Assembly: GCA_016282135.1 (NCBI GenBank)
Contig: JAEEKA010000069.1
Coordinates: forward strand, 1-43,315
Source: Oscillospiraceae bacterium
GTDB lineage: Bacteria; Bacillota; Clostridia; Oscillospirales; Oscillospiraceae
Length of the DNA: 43,315 nt
Reading direction: 5' to 3'
The translations under genes were made by a program, and so were the position numbers. Under the pieces are notes generated by a model. It made no database searches, was not told where the DNA came from, and saw only the letters and a program-made list of their open reading frames with translations. Positions within the stretch are counted from its first letter, which is position 1; each line of letters opens with the position of its first letter. This document shows, in pieces, positions 16,697 to 24,273 of the stretch.

Positions 16697-19207
16697 ATGG
16701 CAAAAAACCGAGACTACAAGCCTGAGGACATTTTGTTCCCCAATCAGGCGATTATCACCAACGACCTGGTGAAGGAGATGGAGACCTCCTTTATGGAGTA
16801 TTCCATGTCCGTTATCGTGGACCGGGCCCTGCCGGACGTGCGGGACGGTCTCAAGCCGGTACACCGGCGGATTCTCTACGCCCTCTATGAGGACGGTCTG
16901 ACCTCCGACAAGCCCTTCCGCAAGTCCGCTACCTGCGTGGGCGACGTCATCGGCCGCTACCATCCCCACGGCGACGCCTCCGTCTACGACGCCATGGTCC
17001 GTATGGCCCAGGACTTCTCCATGCGCTACTGCCTGGTGGAGGGCCACGGCAACTTCGGCTCCATCGACGGCGACCCCCCGGCCGCCTACCGATACACCGA
17101 GGCCCGTATGTCCCGCATCTCCAACGAAATGCTCCGGGACATCGACAAGCAGGTCATCGACTGGGTCCCCAACTTTGACGAGACCCGGAAGGAGCCCAAG
17201 GTTCTGCCCTCCCGCTTCCCCAATCTGCTGGTGAACGGCTCCAGCGGCATTGCTGTGGGTATGGCCACCAACATCCCACCCCACAATCTGCGGGAGGTCA
17301 TCGACGCCAGCATCGAGGTGCTGGACAATCCGGAGGCGGAGCTTTCCGACCTGATGCAGTACATCAAGGGCCCTGATTTCCCCACCAAGGGGATCATCAT
17401 GGGCCGGTCCGGCATCCGGGCCGCCTACGCCACCGGCCGGGGCCGCATCCTGGTCCGGGGCCGCACCGAGTTTGAGGAGCACGGCCTGAACCGGGTCCGC
17501 ATTATCGTCACGGAGCTGCCCTACCAGGTCAACAAAAAGAAGCTGGTGGAGAATATTGCCGAGCAGGTGAAGGACAAGCGGCTGGAGGGCATCTCCGACC
17601 TGCGGGACGAGTCCGACCGGAACGGCATGCGCATCGTGATCGAGCTGAAGAAGGACGCCAATCCCCAGGTGGTGCTGAACCGGCTCTTTGCCCAGACGGC
17701 GCTGCAGTCCTCCTTCTCCGTGAATATGCTGGCCCTGGTGGACGATCAGAGCCAGCCCCGCTGCCTGACCCTGCGGAACGTGCTGGACGAATACCTGTCC
17801 TTCCAGGAGCAGGTCATCATCCGCCGGACCCAGTATGACCTGAAAAAGGCCGAGGAACGGGCCCACATTCTGGAAGGCCTGCTCATCGCCCAGGACAACA
17901 TCGACGAGGTCATCCGCATCATCCGCTCCGCCTACGACGACGCCAAGGAGCGTCTGATGGAGCGCTTCGGTCTCACCGAGATTCAGGCCCAGACCATCCT
18001 GGATATGCGTCTGAAGGCTTTGCAAGGCCTGGAGCGGGAGAAATTGGAGGCCGAATACAAAGAGCTGGAAGAGAAGATCGCCTACTACAAGGCCGTTCTG
18101 GCGGACATCAACATGGTCAAGGGCATCCTCCGGGAGGAGCTCACCCAGATCCGGGACAAGTTCGGCGACGAGCGCCAGACTGAGATTCAGGACGTGGAGG
18201 ACGAGCTGGACATCGAGGACCTGATCGAGGAGGAGGACTGCGTCTTTACCGTCTCCGAGCAGGGCTATGTGAAGCGTATGCCCGTCACCGAGTACCGGGC
18301 CCAGCGCCGGGGCGGCCGGGGCATCCACGCCGCCAACCTGAAGGAGGAGGATTTCGTCAAGGACATCTTTGCCGCCTCCACCCATGACGTGATCCTGTTC
18401 TTCACCAACCTGGGCAAGTGCCACCGGAAGAAGGGCTATCAGATTCCAGAGGCCGGCCGTACCGCCCGGGGCACCGCCATGATCAACGTCCTGCCTCTGG
18501 AGGCAGGGGAGCACGTCACCGCCTACGTCACCCTCCGGGAGTTCTCCCAGGACGAGTATCTGATGATGGTCACCCGGAAGGGCACCGTCAAGCGGGTTCA
18601 GCTTTCGGAGCTGAACACCGCCCGGAAGGCCGGCATTCGGGCCATTACCCTGGATGAGGACGACAAGCTCATCGCCGTCATGCGTACCGACGGCGACCGG
18701 AAGATTCTCCTGGCTACCCGTATGGGCATCGGCATCTGCTTCCATGAGTCCGACGTCCGCTGCATGGGCCGCGCAGCCTACGGCGTCCGGGGCATCGACC
18801 TGGCCGAAAACGACTACATCGTGGGCGCGGGCATCTATGAGGATGGCAAGACTCTCCTCTCCGTCACGGAAAACGGCTTCGGCAAGCGGACCGATCTGGA
18901 CGCCTTCCTGAAGCCCGACGAAACCGGCGCGAGAGTCAAGCCCCAGTGCCGGGGCGGCAAGGGCATGCAGGCCTACGGTCTCACCGACAAGACCGGCCCC
19001 GTGGCCGGGGTCCAGGTGGTCTCCGGGGACGAAGACCTGATGGTCATCGAGAACACCGGCGTGATCATCCGCATGCAGATCTCCGACATCAACGTCTACG
19101 GCCGGGCCGCCCAGGGCGTCCGGGTCATGCGCCTGGAGGAGGGCAGCAAGGTCATCTCCATCGAGAAGGTGGCCCGGGAGGAAGCGGCGGAGGCAATTGA
19201 GAATTGA
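16697..19207 (+). CDS. gyrA: DNA gyrase subunit A
   Basis: 836 residues. Breakage-reunion domain with catalytic Y133 (AAYRYTEAR) and quinolone region [20 protein letters not shown]. The E. coli S83 position is A94 and D87 is D98. A coiled-coil arm is followed by a C-terminal beta-pinwheel with the GyrA box QRRGGRG near 535, diagnostic of gyrase rather than ParC. The last residues AIEN and the stop are encoded by an AATTGAG heptamer repeat. Shine-Dalgarno AAGGAA before ATG 16697. Confidence 0.97.
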   Translation: MAKNRDYKPEDILFPNQAIITNDLVKEMETSFMEYSMSVIVDRALPDVRDGLKPVHRRILYALYEDGLTSDKPFRKSATCVGDVIGRYHPHGDASVYDAMVRMAQDFSMRYCLVEGHGNFGSIDGDPPAAYRYTEARMSRISNEMLRDIDKQVIDWVPNFDETRKEPKVLPSRFPNLLVNGSSGIAVGMATNIPPHNLREVIDASIEVLDNPEAELSDLMQYIKGPDFPTKGIIMGRSGIRAAYATGRGRILVRGRTEFEEHGLNRVRIIVTELPYQVNKKKLVENIAEQVKDKRLEGISDLRDESDRNGMRIVIELKKDANPQVVLNRLFAQTALQSSFSVNMLALVDDQSQPRCLTLRNVLDEYLSFQEQVIIRRTQYDLKKAEERAHILEGLLIAQDNIDEVIRIIRSAYDDAKERLMERFGLTEIQAQTILDMRLKALQGLEREKLEAEYKELEEKIAYYKAVLADINMVKGILREELTQIRDKFGDERQTEIQDVEDELDIEDLIEEEDCVFTVSEQGYVKRMPVTEYRAQRRGGRGIHAANLKEEDFVKDIFAASTHDVILFFTNLGKCHRKKGYQIPEAGRTARGTAMINVLPLEAGEHVTAYVTLREFSQDEYLMMVTRKGTVKRVQLSELNTARKAGIRAITLDEDDKLIAVMRTDGDRKILLATRMGIGICFHESDVRCMGRAAYGVRGIDLAENDYIVGAGIYEDGKTLLSVTENGFGKRTDLDAFLKPDETGARVKPQCRGGKGMQAYGLTDKTGPVAGVQVVSGDEDLMVIENTGVIIRMQISDINVYGRAAQGVRVMRLEEGSKVISIEKVAREEAAEAIEN

Positions 19208-19226
19208 GAAGGGAGAATTGAGAAGT
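19195..19226 (+). repeat. Heptamer tandem repeat (AATTGAG) supplying the gyrA stop
   Basis: AATTGAGAATTGAGAAGGG AGAATTGAGAAG. The gyrA TGA is the second unit. It is followed by about 70 bp of a composite repeat (TTCCCGTTCGCACCTG...TTTGCAGTGC) whose parts recur after the FAD gene at 39566-39612. Confidence 0.8.
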
Positions 19227-19361
19227 ACGCGCCCGTCCGTTCTTCCCGTTCGCACCTGTTTGCAGTGCCGGCAATCTGCCGCCCGCCTTCCCGTCTGCAG
19301 TTCGATGTATCATTTGCGTCTTTCTGTTGGAAAGTGATAACAGCGAAAACAGAGACATACA

Positions 19362-19397
19362 AAAGAGGTAAGAAGTTCATTCGCTTCTTACCTCTTT
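19362..19397. terminator. Bidirectional intrinsic terminator between gyrA and the DUF2812 gene
   Basis: 14-bp perfect stem (19362-19375 with 19384-19397), 8-nt loop, ending in TTT on plus and followed by TTTT on minus. It lies between convergent genes and begins 155 bp after gyrA. Confidence 0.85.
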
Positions 19398-19400
19398 CGC

Positions 19401-20306
19401 TTATTCAATTGACATGTCCAGGTTGAAGCCGGTTTCGCTGCTCATGGAGAGGCTGTACGTTCCCACAGGCAGGGTCAGCAGGATGTTCTCCTGGTGGAAA
19501 TTGGTCTCGGTCCGGGTGAAAACCGGCTCCCCGTTCTCGTTGAGGATGGAAAAGGTCATAGGCCGGTCGGCCCGCATGTCCAGGTCCAGGAAATAGTTGT
19601 CCCGGTATTTGACCGTGAACTCGTTCCAGCGGGAGTCCACAATGGGGGCTTCCAGGGAGGCGGCGCCCTGCGCGGTTTTGAACTTGGGCCGCATGCCGGA
19701 GAGGATCACGGCGGCGGTGGCGCCCAGGATGATCACCGCCAGAATGGCGGTCACGATGGCGCTGTCCCGCTTGCGGCTGCGGTTGGAATTGGGATTCCGC
19801 ATGATCGCCCAGCCCCGAAGCAGCAGGCCGCTCTCCAGGGCAAAGGCCAGGGTCTGAATCAAGAGGGGAAGCTGGGGCGTTCGGAGCAGCTGGACGCAAT
19901 AGAATACCGCGAAGCCCGCCAGCAGAATGGAGATGATCAGGGCCAGCCTGCCCCAGCGGTTGTGCATCTCCCGAAGGGATTCCCGGTCTGTGAAGATTTC
20001 GTAGGCATCCTCCGGCAGGGAAGGATCGTAGGCCTTGCGGAAGTAGTGCCACTTGTTGTAGGTGGAGTTGACGTACTCCCAGCCCTGCTCCCGGAAGGTC
20101 TCAATGTAGCGGCCCATATCGTCGATCCGGCCGAAATCCATCTGATAGCGGTAGCGCACGTTGGGGTTCCGGACAAATTTCCTGTGGAACAGGCCCGTCC
20201 GGACCATCTGCCAGCCTTCCTCGGAGGCCTTGTTCAGATCCTCCACCTCTTTTTCATAGTTCCAGGCGGAATAAATCTTCCAGGATGATTTCTGTTCCTT
20301 GCCCAT
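19401..20306 (-). CDS. DUF2812 membrane protein
   Basis: 301 residues. The N-terminal half (EKEVEDLNKASEEGWQMVRTGLFHRKFVRNPNVRYRYQMDF, written here in parts: EKEVEDLNKASEEGWQ then RKFVRNPNVRYRYQMDF) is the DUF2812 domain, seen in Firmicute membrane proteins encoded beside PadR regulators. Three hydrophobic helices follow at about 122-145, 150-170 and 186-206. The last 90 residues are beta-rich and probably extracytoplasmic. It starts 3 bp after the PadR gene and so shares its promoter. Function unknown; such pairs often respond to envelope or antimicrobial stress. Confidence 0.8.
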   Translation of the reverse strand: MGKEQKSSWKIYSAWNYEKEVEDLNKASEEGWQMVRTGLFHRKFVRNPNVRYRYQMDFGRIDDMGRYIETFREQGWEYVNSTYNKWHYFRKAYDPSLPEDAYEIFTDRESLREMHNRWGRLALIISILLAGFAVFYCVQLLRTPQLPLLIQTLAFALESGLLLRGWAIMRNPNSNRSRKRDSAIVTAILAVIILGATAAVILSGMRPKFKTAQGAASLEAPIVDSRWNEFTVKYRDNYFLDLDMRADRPMTFSILNENGEPVFTRTETNFHQENILLTLPVGTYSLSMSSETGFNLDMSIE

Positions 20307-20309
20307 GGC

Positions 20310-20621
20310 TCAAACCCCCTCTGCGTTGTCCAGCATCCGCCGAAGCCGGGCAATCTCCGCCCGCAGGGCCTCCCGACCCGAATCGGTGAGCTGATATAGT
20401 CTCCGGCGCTCTACGCCGGGCTCGTCTGATAAAATTTCCCGGATCCAGCCCTTTTTCATCATGTTGCCGGTGGCGCCGTACATGGTGCCGGATCCGATTT
20501 TGACGTCTCCGCCGGAGAGCCGCTCCGTCATCTGCATAATGCCATAGCCGTGGTTGGCGCCCCGGGCCAGGCAGAGCAGGATGTAGTAGTAGCTCTCGGA
20601 CATGGGCTCGCTGCGTTTCAT
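20310..20621 (-). CDS. PadR-family transcriptional regulator
   Basis: 103 residues. Winged helix: ESYYYILLCLARGANHGYGIMQ, KIGSGTMYGATGNMMKKGWI, RRRLYQLTDSGREAL, the standard PadR pattern (HGYxI, GTxY, YxLTxxG). Expected to repress its own operon, here padR plus the DUF2812 gene. Short form (subfamily 2-like) with a brief C-terminal dimer helix. ATG 20621 follows AGGAGG. Confidence 0.92.
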   Translation of the reverse strand: MKRSEPMSESYYYILLCLARGANHGYGIMQMTERLSGGDVKIGSGTMYGATGNMMKKGWIREILSDEPGVERRRLYQLTDSGREALRAEIARLRRMLDNAEGV

Positions 20622-20655
20622 TGTATCGCCTCCTGATATGTCGCCTTACGACAGT

Positions 20656-20684
20656 ATCATAGCACGATATATGTCGATTGTCAA
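20656..20684 (-). promoter_or_regulatory. padR operon promoter with ATGT...ACAT dyad
   Basis: Minus strand TTGACA (20684-20679), exactly 17 bp, TATGAT (20661-20656). An ATATGT-N9-ACATAT dyad (about 20669-20689) overlaps the -35, the position and half-sites expected for a PadR operator (known consensus ATGT-N8-ACAT, so one base off). Confidence 0.75.
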
Positions 20685-20835
20685 CATATTTTTTTCAGGA
20701 AGAGGGAAAAAGAAACGGGTAAGCATGAAAAGCAGCTCTTCACGCGCACCGATTCCCGCTTAGCTGCTCCTTTCCCGTATGAACCCGCCCTGTCCCGGAT
20801 ATAATGAGATGGATAAAACCGGGGAGGGGATCGGG

Positions 20836-21903
20836 ATGCAGCTGGAACGCTACAAAAAGCCTGCGATGACGACGGGGATGGTGATCGGGGGGCTGGTGCT
20901 GGGCTTTACGCTGCTGCCCCTGGTTCTGCCATTTCTGCTGGCCTATCTGCTTGCCCTGGCGGCGGAGCCCGGGGTGAAGGCCCTGGGCAGGAAGACCCGG
21001 CTGCCCCGGTGGGTCCGGTCCGGGCTCTGCGTCACGGGGGTCTTTCTGGCGGTGGGCGTGGTACTGTGGTTCTTCTGCCAGGTGCTCTGGGGAGAGCTGC
21101 TGCGGCTGGTGGGCCAGCTGCCTGAGCTGCTGCATCAGGTTCAGCCCGCCCTGAACGCGCTGCGGGAATCCCTGGAGGCCATGGCCCTGCGGGCGCCGGA
21201 GTCCATATCCGGCCCGCTAATCCGCTGGATCGGGGAGCTGTTCGCCGGGGGCGCGGGCCTGCTGGAATCCCTCTACGGCTTCCTCTCGGGGCTGGTTTCC
21301 GGGGTGGTCACCGGAGTCCCAAAGCTGTTTCTTGGGATCGTGACCACGATCATTGCGGCCTATATGACCTCGGCGGCCCTGCCCCAGGTCAAGACCTGGC
21401 TGCGCCGTCGTCTCCCCGCCTCCTGGCAGGAATGGCTGCGCCGGGTCCGGGATCGGAGCAAGGCCGTCTTTGGGGGCTGGTGCAAGGCCCAGGCCAAGCT
21501 GATTTTGCTGGTCTTCGGGATTCTGACCCTGGGCTTCTGGATTTTGGGGGTGGATTTCCCCCTGCTCTTCGGGGGGCTGATCGCGGTGCTGGACGCCCTG
21601 CCCATCCTGGGCACGGGGACGGTGCTGATCCCCTGGGCGCTGGTTTCCTTTTTGCAGGAGCGCTCTGGCCTGGGCTTCGGTCTGCTGGCGCTTTACGGCG
21701 TGGCCTCCATTGCCCGCTCCGCCCTGGAGCCCCGCCTGGTGGGAAAGCAGTTGGGCCTGCATCCGCTGCTGAGCCTGATGGCCTTCTATGTCGGCTACCG
21801 GGTCTTCGGCTTTGCCGGGATGATCCTGGTGCCGCTGGCGGCCACCGTCGCCGCGCCGCTGGTTGCGCCCGCGCCGCAGGCGCAGGCGCAAATGAAAGAA
21901 TGA
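20836..21903 (+). CDS. ytvI: Sporulation membrane protein YtvI-like (AI-2E transporter superfamily)
   Basis: 355 residues from ATG 20836, chosen because GGGGAGGGG lies just upstream; the frame is open to 20779 but without a site. Seven or eight hydrophobic helices. The most telling segment is GVDFPLLFGGLIAVLDALPILGTGTV (in parts: LLFGGLIAVLDALPILGTG) followed by LEPRLVGKQLGLHPLLSLMAFYVG, which matches YtvI better than generic AI-2E permeases. In endospore formers YtvI belongs to the mother-cell sporulation programme. Its last codons (QMKE, stop) lie in an ATGAAAGA repeat. Confidence 0.85.
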   Translation: MQLERYKKPAMTTGMVIGGLVLGFTLLPLVLPFLLAYLLALAAEPGVKALGRKTRLPRWVRSGLCVTGVFLAVGVVLWFFCQVLWGELLRLVGQLPELLHQVQPALNALRESLEAMALRAPESISGPLIRWIGELFAGGAGLLESLYGFLSGLVSGVVTGVPKLFLGIVTTIIAAYMTSAALPQVKTWLRRRLPASWQEWLRRVRDRSKAVFGGWCKAQAKLILLVFGILTLGFWILGVDFPLLFGGLIAVLDALPILGTGTVLIPWALVSFLQERSGLGFGLLALYGVASIARSALEPRLVGKQLGLHPLLSLMAFYVGYRVFGFAGMILVPLAATVAAPLVAPAPQAQAQMKE

Positions 21904-21920
21904 AAACATTAATGAAAGAA
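21891..21920 (+). repeat. ATGAAAGA tandem repeat at the ytvI stop
   Basis: AATGAAAGAATGAAAACATT AATGAAAGAA, 8-bp period, containing the ytvI stop TGA (21901-21903). An inverted relative closes the same gap at 21987-22018. Confidence 0.75.
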
Positions 21921-21986
21921 TTGCAGTATTTTCCATATCGGAGATATGGAAAATCATTTCAAATCGGCCCGAAGGGACAACTCAAT

Positions 21987-22018
21987 TTTTTCATGCTTTC
22001 ATCCTTTCATTCTTTCAT
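21987..22018 (-). repeat. ATGAAAGx tandem repeat at the terL stop
   Basis: Read on the minus strand: four units ATGAAAGA, ATGAAAGG, ATGAAAGC, ATGAAAAA. The first unit contains the TGA stop of the terminase gene. It faces the ytvI repeat across 66 bp. Confidence 0.75.
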
Positions 22019-23409
22019 GTTTGCAACGGGTTTCCCCAGATCAGGGAGGCACGTTTTTCCGTGGGCGCCGGGCTGGGCGTGATGGGCCTTGCCATGCACA
22101 TATAGCGCCATTCGTCGGCGGCGTGGTCCTCGCCGGTGCTGTCCAGGTCCTCGGGGCGGAGCTCGTCGTAGACCAGCTGGGGAATGGTCCGCAGGAAGGC
22201 GGCGCAGCTGTCGTAGACATAGAGCATGGGCAGACCCTCTTCGTCGAAGCGGAGCCGGTAGTGGCACTGCATCCAGCCGGGGATGCGCTTGTGATCCCCC
22301 GGGGTGAAGTAGACCCTCCAGCGCTCCGCAGTCTCCGCAATGCTCTCGCCGCCGGAGGCGTCCCAGATGGCCGGGTCCGCCACCCCGTCGATCTGTCGCC
22401 CCTTCAGCCAGGGGTGGCTGTCCTCGGTCTCCCGGATCCGGCGGAAGACCTCGTCCGGGGTCCATTTGACCCCCTCGTTGGGGGTGCCGGTGCAGCCGTA
22501 GAGCTCTAAGATGCGGTAGAGCCGCCCATCGAAGTCCACAGCCCACCAGCCGCAGGAGAAGGGCCGGGAATAGCCCCAGTCAAAGGAGCGGTAGAGCTTC
22601 CAGCCGGGGGCCGGGGGCCGGGTGGGGATCACGTGGGTCCAGCGGCCCTGGGCCTTCGCCTCGGCGGGACTGATCCCCGCCGCCGCGCATTTGGCCGGGT
22701 CCGGGGCGGAGCGGAAATCCTCAAAAAACTGGCCCTCGAAGATGTCCCAGTCTCCCTCCAGCCAGGCCCGCCGGAGTTTTTCCGGCAGGGCCTCCAACTG
22801 CTTGACATAGTCCGGCTGAGATTCCAGCAGAATCTTGTTGTCCGTCACCAGGGATTGAATAAAGCTGTAATCCGCCGGGTCCTCTCCTGCCTCGTAGCGC
22901 CGATCCAGAAAGATCCGCTTGATGTAGCCGTGGCCCTGGCCGCCGGGGTTGCAGGTGTAGTAGATGCGCTTGGGGAAGTCGTTGACGCCCCGGAGGCAGG
23001 CGGAGACGGTCTTCATCTGAAATTCCGAAAGCTGGGTGGCCTCGTCCAGAAAGATCACGTCGTATTCCACACCCTGCATCCGGTCCAGATCTCCGTCCTT
23101 GGCGCAGTACATAAAGTGGATGGTGGAGCCGTTGTCGAAGCGAAGCACCTTGTCCTTGTCGTGGTATTTGGCAAGCTGCAGCAGCTCGGCCCGAAGGATG
23201 TTGATGTGGTTGTTGATGAGCTCCGGATAGCTCCGGCGGACGATCAGCAGCTTGATCCCCGGATAGCGCAGGGCCAGCAGTTTGGCCTTGGTCCGCACCG
23301 CCCAGGATTTCCCGCCGCCCCGGGCCCCGCCGAAGCCCACGTGCTTGGTGCGGGCGGCCAGCATCAAACGCTGTTTTTCATTGGGCGGGTCGATTTTCAG
23401 GGTAGTCAT
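22015..23409 (-). CDS. terL: Phage terminase large subunit
   Basis: 464 residues from ATG 23409 (AAAGGAG upstream; the longer frame reads through a repeat). ATPase domain: Walker A GGARGGGKS (residues 27-35), Walker B DVIFLDEAT (117-125), coupling motif TCNPGG. The nuclease domain has acidic positions in RSFDWGYSRP and VADPAIWD, as in the RNase H-like fold. It packages DNA into the prohead through the portal. Last gene of the structural operon, an unusual place because terminase normally precedes portal and capsid. Confidence 0.93.
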   Translation of the reverse strand: MTTLKIDPPNEKQRLMLAARTKHVGFGGARGGGKSWAVRTKAKLLALRYPGIKLLIVRRSYPELINNHINILRAELLQLAKYHDKDKVLRFDNGSTIHFMYCAKDGDLDRMQGVEYDVIFLDEATQLSEFQMKTVSACLRGVNDFPKRIYYTCNPGGQGHGYIKRIFLDRRYEAGEDPADYSFIQSLVTDNKILLESQPDYVKQLEALPEKLRRAWLEGDWDIFEGQFFEDFRSAPDPAKCAAAGISPAEAKAQGRWTHVIPTRPPAPGWKLYRSFDWGYSRPFSCGWWAVDFDGRLYRILELYGCTGTPNEGVKWTPDEVFRRIRETEDSHPWLKGRQIDGVADPAIWDASGGESIAETAERWRVYFTPGDHKRIPGWMQCHYRLRFDEEGLPMLYVYDSCAAFLRTIPQLVYDELRPEDLDSTGEDHAADEWRYMCMARPITPSPAPTEKRASLIWGNPLQT

Positions 23410-23425
23410 GGTGGCTCCTTTCTGA

Positions 23426-23625
23426 ATGAAGTATTTGCTGGCGCAAATATGAAGTATGCTTTGCATATGAAGACGCTTCGCTTATGAAGTATGGCTGCGC
23501 CATATATGATACATCGGGAAGTCTTTCCGTTCTGTCGATATTGCCGCAGGCAATACTTCATATCTCTGAATGAGATACTTCATATGCCGTCAGACATACT
23601 TCATATCGCGCAAGCGATACTTCAT
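23426..23625. repeat. 200-bp ATGAAGTAT hairpin element, copy A
   Basis: Direct ATGAAGTAT units separated by small stem-loops (TTGCTGGCGCAA, GCTTTGC, GGCTGCGCC). After a central GATATTGCCGCAGGCAATA hairpin, inverted ATACTTCAT units with further stem-loops follow. The whole element is itself a loose inverted repeat. It starts just ahead of terL and ends one base from the terS stop. Confidence 0.9.
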
Positions 23626-23626
23626 C

Positions 23627-23923
23627 TTACTCTGCCCATTCCTCCGGGACGCCGGAGAACTCCACCCGGATGGTGTTCTCCGATTCCGCGCGCTCAAAGA
23701 AGCCCAGGTATTTCACCAGAAGCTCCAGAGCCTTCTGCTTGTCGTGGAGCTTCAGCTCCACCCCCTTGCCGGTATCCTTGATCCCGGCGATGGCGGAACG
23801 CTGGCCGTCGGTGAGCAGGCGGGTGTCCTTCACCCGGACCTGGCCGTCCTCGATCCAAATATACTCGGTGTAGTCGGAAAAGGCGATGTCCGTCAGGGCC
23901 CGCAGAATATCCGCCTCGGTCAT
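23627..23923 (-). CDS. terS: Phage terminase small subunit-like protein (C-terminal part only)
   Basis: 98 residues. ILRALTDIAFSDYTEYIWIED...LTDGQRSAIAGIKDTGKG and VELKLHDKQKALELLVKYLGFF match the C-terminal half of Terminase_2 (XtmA-like) small subunits. The usual N-terminal helix-turn-helix (about 60 residues) that recognises the pac/cos site is missing; the gene starts at ATG 23923 inside the end of the preceding 41-codon gene. It may be a truncated subunit, or DNA recognition may be supplied elsewhere. The TAA stop is followed by ATGAAGTAT element copy A. Confidence 0.8.
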   Translation of the reverse strand: MTEADILRALTDIAFSDYTEYIWIEDGQVRVKDTRLLTDGQRSAIAGIKDTGKGVELKLHDKQKALELLVKYLGFFERAESENTIRVEFSGVPEEWAE

Positions 23924-24045
23924 TTGCCGGCCTCCTCCGCCTGGGCGTTCAGCCGCTCTGTCAGCCGAAACAGGGCCTCCCAGAGCTGGGTGATCTGCTC
24001 CTGTGTCGTACCCTCCGGCCGGGCCGGAAGCTCAAAGTGTTCCAT
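23920..24045 (-). CDS. 41-residue phage small protein
   Basis: ATG 24045 with GGAGGAAT upstream. The protein begins MEHFELPARPEGTTQEQ and continues ITQLWEALFRLTERLNAQ, a pattern (FxLPxRPxGTxxQQxxQLWxxLxRLxExLN) I recall from Clostridial prophages; function unknown. Its TGA overlaps the terS ATG (ATGA), so the two are translationally coupled. Together with terS it forms a cassette lying between the two 200-bp ATGAAGTAT elements. Confidence 0.7.
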   Translation of the reverse strand: MEHFELPARPEGTTQEQITQLWEALFRLTERLNAQAEEAGK

Positions 24046-24073
24046 GTGCTATTCCTCCATGTTATTTGACGCT

Positions 24074-24272
24074 ATGAAGTATTTGCTGACGCAAATATGA
24101 AGTATGCTTCGCATATGAAGTGTGCTCCGCACATGAAGTATGGCTTCGCCATATCGCAAAGGAGGAAGATTTTTCGTTTTGGCAATATTGCCGCAGGCAA
24201 TACTTCATATCCGAGTCAGCGGATACTTCATGTTCCGCAGGAATACTTCATATCGCGCCAGCGATACTTCAT
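24074..24272. repeat. 200-bp ATGAAGTAT hairpin element, copy B
   Basis: Same length, order and orientation as copy A, with many substitutions. Stems are kept while sequence changes (GCTTTGC to GCTTCGC; TCTCTGAATGAGA to TCCGAGTCAGCGGA). The centre GATATTGCCGCAGGCAATA is conserved except its first bases. It ends two bases from the stop of the tail-hub gene. Confidence 0.9.
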
Positions 24273-24273
24273 A

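Noticed and set aside
16976-16990. Acquired quinolone-resistance mutation in gyrA
   Set aside because: GDASVYD appears to be a lineage-type motif, with neighbouring residues also differing from E. coli; nothing shows a recent mutation.
16487-19255. 922-codon open frame antisense to gyrA
   Set aside because: gyrA is certain from its motifs; the antisense protein is a valine/glycine/leucine-rich shadow.
23410-23466. N-terminal extension of TerL
   Set aside because: It translates the ATGAAGTAT element; the AAAGGAG site points to ATG 23409.
23426-24272. CRISPR array made of ATGAAGTAT units
   Set aside because: The 9-bp units are separated by short self-complementary stems, not unique spacers, and invert half way.
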